A DNA stretch of 64,000 nt from Candidatus Arcticimaribacter forsetii (lineage in GTDB: Bacteria; Bacteroidota; Bacteroidia; Flavobacteriales; Flavobacteriaceae), in the NCBI RefSeq assembly GCF_910589745.1, contig NZ_OU342399.1:1-64000 (forward strand). The letters run 5' to 3'. The first letter of the stretch is position 1. Every line of letters begins with the position of its first letter. The notes under the pieces were generated by a model. The model was not told where the DNA came from and ran no database searches. It worked only from the letters and a program-made list of their open reading frames with translations. Made by a program: the position numbers and the translations under genes. Of the stretch, positions 62,973 through 64,000 are shown in pieces.

Positions 62973-64000
62973 TTAATTACTGCAATATTTTTGTAACTCT
63001 TGACGATACATCCTTTTAGGATAGGTATTTAAAAGCTTTCTAAAGGTTGAACATGCATCTACTTGATTGCCTATTCTATAATAAGACAAACCAATATGTC
63101 GCAGTGCCTTTTCTATAATAGTAGGTTTATGTGAGTTTAAAGCCATTTGTAATTGAGCAATCGCTTCATTGTATTTTCCGTTTTCATAAAGTGCATATCC
63201 TGAATTTAATGCATAGGTATATTCTAACGGATCTAGATCAAATGCTTTTTTAAACAAATCGAAAGCCTCATCAAAATTTTTGGCTTGATATAATTCATTT
63301 GCTTGTTTGTATAACTGCTCTGCCTCGACCATTCGTTTTTGGCCGTAGGTCATGATTTTGTAGAGATTGAATATTTTATCGCTTTTTGGGTAAAGCTTAA
63401 AAGCTTCGTAAGCTTTATTCATAGCAAATGAATCCCCAAGCGCGGTAACTTGTGCTAGTGATGTTAAATATATAGACCACAATATTTCGGTATCTCCTCC
63501 TAAAGACCGAACATATTCAAATGTTTTATTTATTTCTGTAATATCCTTTCTGGCTACTAAAGAATTCATGTACAAATTATAATGAGGCATATTATTAGGA
63601 AGGTTTTCGAAAGCTAGCTTCGAATAATGGTATGCACTGTCGAGTTGACGTTCTTGAAAAAAGAATTGAGATTTTAAACTCTCTCCGAAATATATTTGAG
63701 GATTATCCTTTGCTCCCAACAAAGCATATTTATGAGCTTTTTCTTTTTGATTGTTTAAGTAAAAATAACGCGCTTTCATTGCCTTAATTGGCATTGCTGT
63801 TTCGGTTAAGTTTGGAAAATCATCTTCGATTTGTTCTAATTCTGCAAGGGTTAATTTATAGGAACCGTTGTTGAACTCATATAAAAGACGTCCTTGTTGA
63901 GTAAGAGAATTGTAAGATAAGATATGGATTATTATTCCTGGAATTAATAAAAGTAAAGAGAGTCCTAAAATCAATTTTGATAAGAGTGGTTTAATGGGTT
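62973..64000 (-). CDS. TPR protein with membrane segment, cut by window edge
   Basis: The frame is open to the right edge, so the start is outside the window; 342 residues are visible. Near the edge lies a hydrophobic helix (LILGLSLLLLIPGIIIHILS). The rest is periplasmic or cytoplasmic TPR-like helix pairs, ending LNTYPKRMYRQELQKYCSN. Repeats include AEQLYKQANELYQAKNFDEA, FDLFKKAFDLDPLEYTYALN and GYALYENGKYNEAIAQLQMA. Flavobacterial O-antigen ligase-like proteins end with a last helix and TPRs like these, and the gene abuts the glycan cluster. This is inference. Confidence 0.75.
   Translation of the reverse strand, partial: PIKPLLSKLILGLSLLLLIPGIIIHILSYNSLTQQGRLLYEFNNGSYKLTLAELEQIEDDFPNLTETAMPIKAMKARYFYLNNQKEKAHKYALLGAKDNPQIYFGESLKSQFFFQERQLDSAYHYSKLAFENLPNNMPHYNLYMNSLVARKDITEINKTFEYVRSLGGDTEILWSIYLTSLAQVTALGDSFAMNKAYEAFKLYPKSDKIFNLYKIMTYGQKRMVEAEQLYKQANELYQAKNFDEAFDLFKKAFDLDPLEYTYALNSGYALYENGKYNEAIAQLQMALNSHKPTIIEKALRHIGLSYYRIGNQVDACSTFRKLLNTYPKRMYRQELQKYCSN

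Overview
The window comes from a bacterium of the phylum Bacteroidota, most likely a marine member of the Flavobacteriia. The base composition is AT-rich. Many genes have the Bacteroidota promoter form (TTTG or TTG, about 19-20 nt, then TAnnTTTG), and Shine-Dalgarno sequences are mostly absent. Gene neighbourhoods such as rplM-rpsI-rpsB-tsf and greA-HIT-histidine kinase, an L21 with a C-terminal tail, lycopene cyclase, and a TonB receptor under a TPP riboswitch all fit this group. No tRNA, rRNA, CRISPR array or complete transposon was seen.

Left part, about 1-34.7 kb, is mostly core genome. It holds two lipoproteins, thiL, a ZIP transporter, lycopene cyclase converging on a prenyl synthase, a TetR-TolC-MFP-RND efflux operon, aspS with a ClC channel, cspA, tadA, dxs, a degenerate Rieske-like lipoprotein, greA with a HIT protein, an orphan histidine kinase, a DUF3127 protein with an SSB-like tail, ribosomal genes rplM-rpsI and rpsB-tsf, and polA. 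A thiamine locus follows: a phosphopantetheinyl transferase, an MTH1187-type protein, a NadR-like kinase, then a TPP riboswitch and a TonB receptor. The left part ends with ahcY and rplU-rpmA. The two junctions next to polA (24.58-24.75 and 28.35-28.55 kb) carry a family of hairpin repeats with conserved arms and different stems. The first junction also holds a decayed fusion of a surface-protein start and a phage-antirepressor-like gene.

Right part, 34.8-62.9 kb, is one very long leftward gene cluster for a surface glycan, tightly packed with many 1-14 nt overlaps and read from a clear promoter at 62.95 kb. It begins with a winged-helix/nucleotidyltransferase-like protein and UDP-glucose dehydrogenase. 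Next comes a PglK-like ABC flippase, then a nonulosonic (pseudaminic-type) acid module: PseB, PseC, aldo/keto reductase, SpsF-type cytidylyltransferase, class III aminotransferase, tandem GNAT and PseI. A strongly AT-rich stretch of transferases and modifying enzymes follows. After it come AsnB, a UDP-GlcNAc 4-epimerase and a UDP-HexNAc dehydrogenase, which together suggest an amidated GalNAcA. The cluster ends with two glycosyltransferases and a Pgl-type set for di-N-acetylbacillosamine (sugar transferase, acetyltransferase, aminotransferase, 4,6-dehydratase). No PseG-type UDP-sugar hydrolase and no Wzy polymerase were found inside the window. A TPR protein cut by the right edge, with a membrane helix before its repeats, could be the C-terminal end of an O-antigen ligase-like protein.

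Possible new biology lies mainly in the stem-covarying repeat family at 3' junctions, the modified nonulosonate pathway without PseG, the NadR-like kinase of the thiamine locus, and the odd tails and ligand sets on L21, DUF3127 and the Rieske-like protein.
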